NCBI RefSeq assembly: GCF_014656095.1
Contig: NZ_BNBT01000005.1
Location: forward strand, 62,001 to 126,000
Direction of reading: 5' to 3'
Length of the DNA: 64,000 nucleotides
From: Streptomyces longispororuber
Lineage (GTDB): Bacteria > Actinomycetota > Actinomycetes > Streptomycetales > Streptomycetaceae
Part shown: piece by piece, positions 62,766-64,000 of the stretch
Position numbering within the stretch: position 1 is the stretch's first letter
Layout of the letters: the number at the start of each line of letters is the position of its first letter
Position numbers and translations under genes: made by a program
The notes under the pieces: generated by a model
What the model saw: the letters and a program-made list of their open reading frames with translations, nothing else
Database searches by the model: none
What the model was told of the DNA's origin: nothing

Positions 62766-63371
62766 CTTGTTCACGGCCGTCTTCACGGTCGTCTTGAACT
62801 TGCTCACCGGCGCGTCGGACAGGGTGCCCATCTGGCCCCACTGGACGAGCGTCACCGTCCGCCCGTCGCGGCCGACGGCCAGGAGGCCGACGTCCGAGGC
62901 CCCCCAGTCCCAGGCGGTGTGCACGCCGTAGACGTGGGCGCCCTCCTCCACGTTGACCTTGCCGTAGTACTTCTGCTCGGCCTTCACGTCCGGGTGCTCC
63001 TTCTCCAGGCGCTCCGCGCAGGTGTCGAGCTTCTTGCGCAGCAGCCCGGCGAACTCCTTGGCGCGCTGGACGTCCCGCTCCACCACGGTCACCTGGACGG
63101 CGTTGGTGTCGAACTCGGTCCAGAACGTACGGTAGACCGACGTCGACGGCAGCGCCTCGCCCGCGCACACCGGCAGCGCGTCGGGCTGGCCCGGAGTCAC
63201 GGGACCGGCCTTCCAGGCGGACGTCGGGTGCGGCGGCAGCTCGCGGGCGTCGAGGAACCGCGGCTCCCCGCCGCCGGACGGGGCCGCCGCGGCCGGGCCC
63301 GCGACCGCCGTCGCCGCCACGCACAGCCCGGCCGCCGTCACTGCCAGCGCACCTCGATGACGAATGCTCAC
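62757..63371 (-). CDS. Secreted hypothetical protein, PknH-extracellular-like
   Basis: The protein has 204 residues from a GTG start. Sec signal peptide about 1-30 (ALAVTAAGLCVAATAVAGPAAA). The mature part has two cysteines (LPVCAGE, LDTCAER) and ends FKTTVKTAVNKL. WVEFDT-type and VVERDV strands and the cysteine pair recall sensor-like outside domains of the PknH/PASTA-linked type, but the assignment is weak. Confidence 0.6.
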   Translation of the reverse strand: MSIRHRGALAVTAAGLCVAATAVAGPAAAAPSGGGEPRFLDARELPPHPTSAWKAGPVTPGQPDALPVCAGEALPSTSVYRTFWTEFDTNAVQVTVVERDVQRAKEFAGLLRKKLDTCAERLEKEHPDVKAEQKYYGKVNVEEGAHVYGVHTAWDWGASDVGLLAVGRDGRTVTLVQWGQMGTLSDAPVSKFKTTVKTAVNKLY

Positions 63372-63469
63372 AGGTGTTTCCCCCAATTCCGTGCCGCTCG
63401 GCACTGTCACCCTCTTCGACTCCGGGCGCCCGACCGGCGTTGTGCGGGCGTCCGTCACAGCCTCGTCGC

Positions 63470-63510
63470 GTATGTCACCGTACGGAAACAGACGTACGTC
63501 ACCGTACGGA
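63470..63510. promoter_or_regulatory. Two CGTAyG-TCAC-CGTACG dyads
   Basis: CGTATGTCACCGTACGG (63470-63486) and CGTACGTCACCGTACGG (63494-63510), spaced 24 bases, each an inverted repeat with TCAC centre. They lie about 100-140 bases upstream of the secreted-protein start (minus strand). They are good candidates for a tandem operator. The rest of the spacer to 63755 shows only CCATGATCATGG (63689-63700). Confidence 0.5.
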
Positions 63511-63755
63511 GGCGGAGACGGTGGCGGAGACGCACGACCGCGCCGGGCGGACGCGTGACACCGCACGTGGGGCGGCACGTGGCCGTAACGGAACCGGACC
63601 GGGCCGCATCGGTCCGCACCAGGCCGGAGCCCGTTACGCACGTGTCCCCGGCTGCCTTGACGCCCGGAACGCCGTGGGAAAGCCTGTTCCATGATCATGG
63701 TCGGGTCGCACGGGTGTGCCCGCCCGGAAGTGGTGCGAAGGAACGGGGACTTCGG

Positions 63756-64000
63756 GTGGGTGACGTGGGGCCGCGACTGGTGCTGCTGGTGCTCGACGGG
63801 TTCGGCTGGGCGCCGGACGGTGCGCACAACCCCCTGCGGGAGGCGGACACGCCGTTCCTCGCGGAGCTGGCCGCGCGTACCCCGCCGACCCTGCTCGACG
63901 CGTCCGGCGCCGTCGTCGGGCTGCCCGCGGGCCAGGTCGGCAACTCCGAGGTCGGGCACCTCACGATGGGCACGGGGCGCACCGTCCCCCAGGCCGCCGT
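63756..64000 (+). CDS. gpmI: Phosphoglycerate mutase, cofactor-independent (5' part)
   Basis: The first 81 codons are inside the window and the gene runs off the edge. GTG at 63756 has GGGGA 9 bases before it. RLVLLVLDGFGWAPDGAHNP gives the metal-binding aspartate region; AGQVGNSEVGHLTMGTGR includes the catalytic serine motif of cofactor-independent phosphoglycerate mutase, which interconverts 3- and 2-phosphoglycerate. Not obviously linked to its neighbours. Confidence 0.85.
   Translation, partial: MGDVGPRLVLLVLDGFGWAPDGAHNPLREADTPFLAELAARTPPTLLDASGAVVGLPAGQVGNSEVGHLTMGTGRTVPQAA

Overview
The window looks like a piece of a Streptomyces (or close actinomycete) chromosome. GC is very high, third codon positions are G/C, GTG starts are common, and several families are typical of the genus: BLIP-like secreted protein, DUF5753-type HTH regulator with its DUF574-type methyltransferase, HAF-repeat and TolB-like secreted proteins, a PopR/ClgR-like regulator, a secDF fusion, a TgmA-type RiPP precursor. 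About 55 genes are mostly single genes or 2-4 gene operons of accessory character (secreted proteins, regulators, methyltransferases, small enzymes). No rRNA, tRNA or CRISPR array was seen.

Layout. 1-8.4 kb: secreted BLIP-like protein, secreted glycosidase, a histidine kinase carrying two kinase-like halves, VOC protein, alpha/beta hydrolase with a divergent LysR regulator. 8.6-14.4 kb: an O-methyltransferase behind a palindrome resembling an iron box, two more methyltransferases, a NarL-type response regulator, a CMD/AhpD-like protein, a TetR regulator, and a DUF1326 protein whose promoter is bracketed by two TACCCC-N3-GGGGTA sites. 14.8-20.7 kb: secreted and small proteins, a V8-like serine protease and a DHFR-like reductase.

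20.9-27.0 kb is foreign and decayed. It is bounded by direct repeats that both encode the last codons of phoD (QYRRD-stop), so it looks like an integrative element inserted at the 3' end of phoD. Inside are remnants of a tyrosine integrase, a serine resolvase, a recombinase-like protein and a primase-polymerase, a lower-GC pentapeptide-repeat membrane protein, and a broken graspetide (ATP-grasp-modified RiPP) locus with an intact precursor but truncated ligase and methyltransferase genes.

27-51.3 kb: phoD with a translationally coupled partner; a three-gene regulator/methyltransferase operon facing a second PucR-type regulator; a sigma-70-like gene followed by a ~160-nt near-palindrome; a 50-residue conserved-looking small protein; TolB-like propeller, protein-arginine deiminase, PopR/ClgR-like regulator with a TTCTGCC-N3-GGCAGAA site, SecDF, M20 amidohydrolase, M64 metallopeptidase, an HTH-TPR regulator and a GNAT.

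51.3-61.1 kb may be the most interesting region: a candidate uncharacterised biosynthetic cluster. A four-gene minus-strand set encodes an ATP-grasp ligase, an A-T-TE NRPS-like enzyme whose adenylation domain resembles the alpha-keto-acid-activating family, an NAD-dependent epimerase/reductase, and a GNAT-HisC-like aminotransferase fusion. It faces a cupin gene and an ABC-F ribosome-protection ATPase that has a 14-codon leader ORF and two mutually exclusive hairpins, consistent with antibiotic-responsive attenuation and possible self-resistance. The window closes with a CDF metal exporter, a secreted protein and the 5' end of gpmI.
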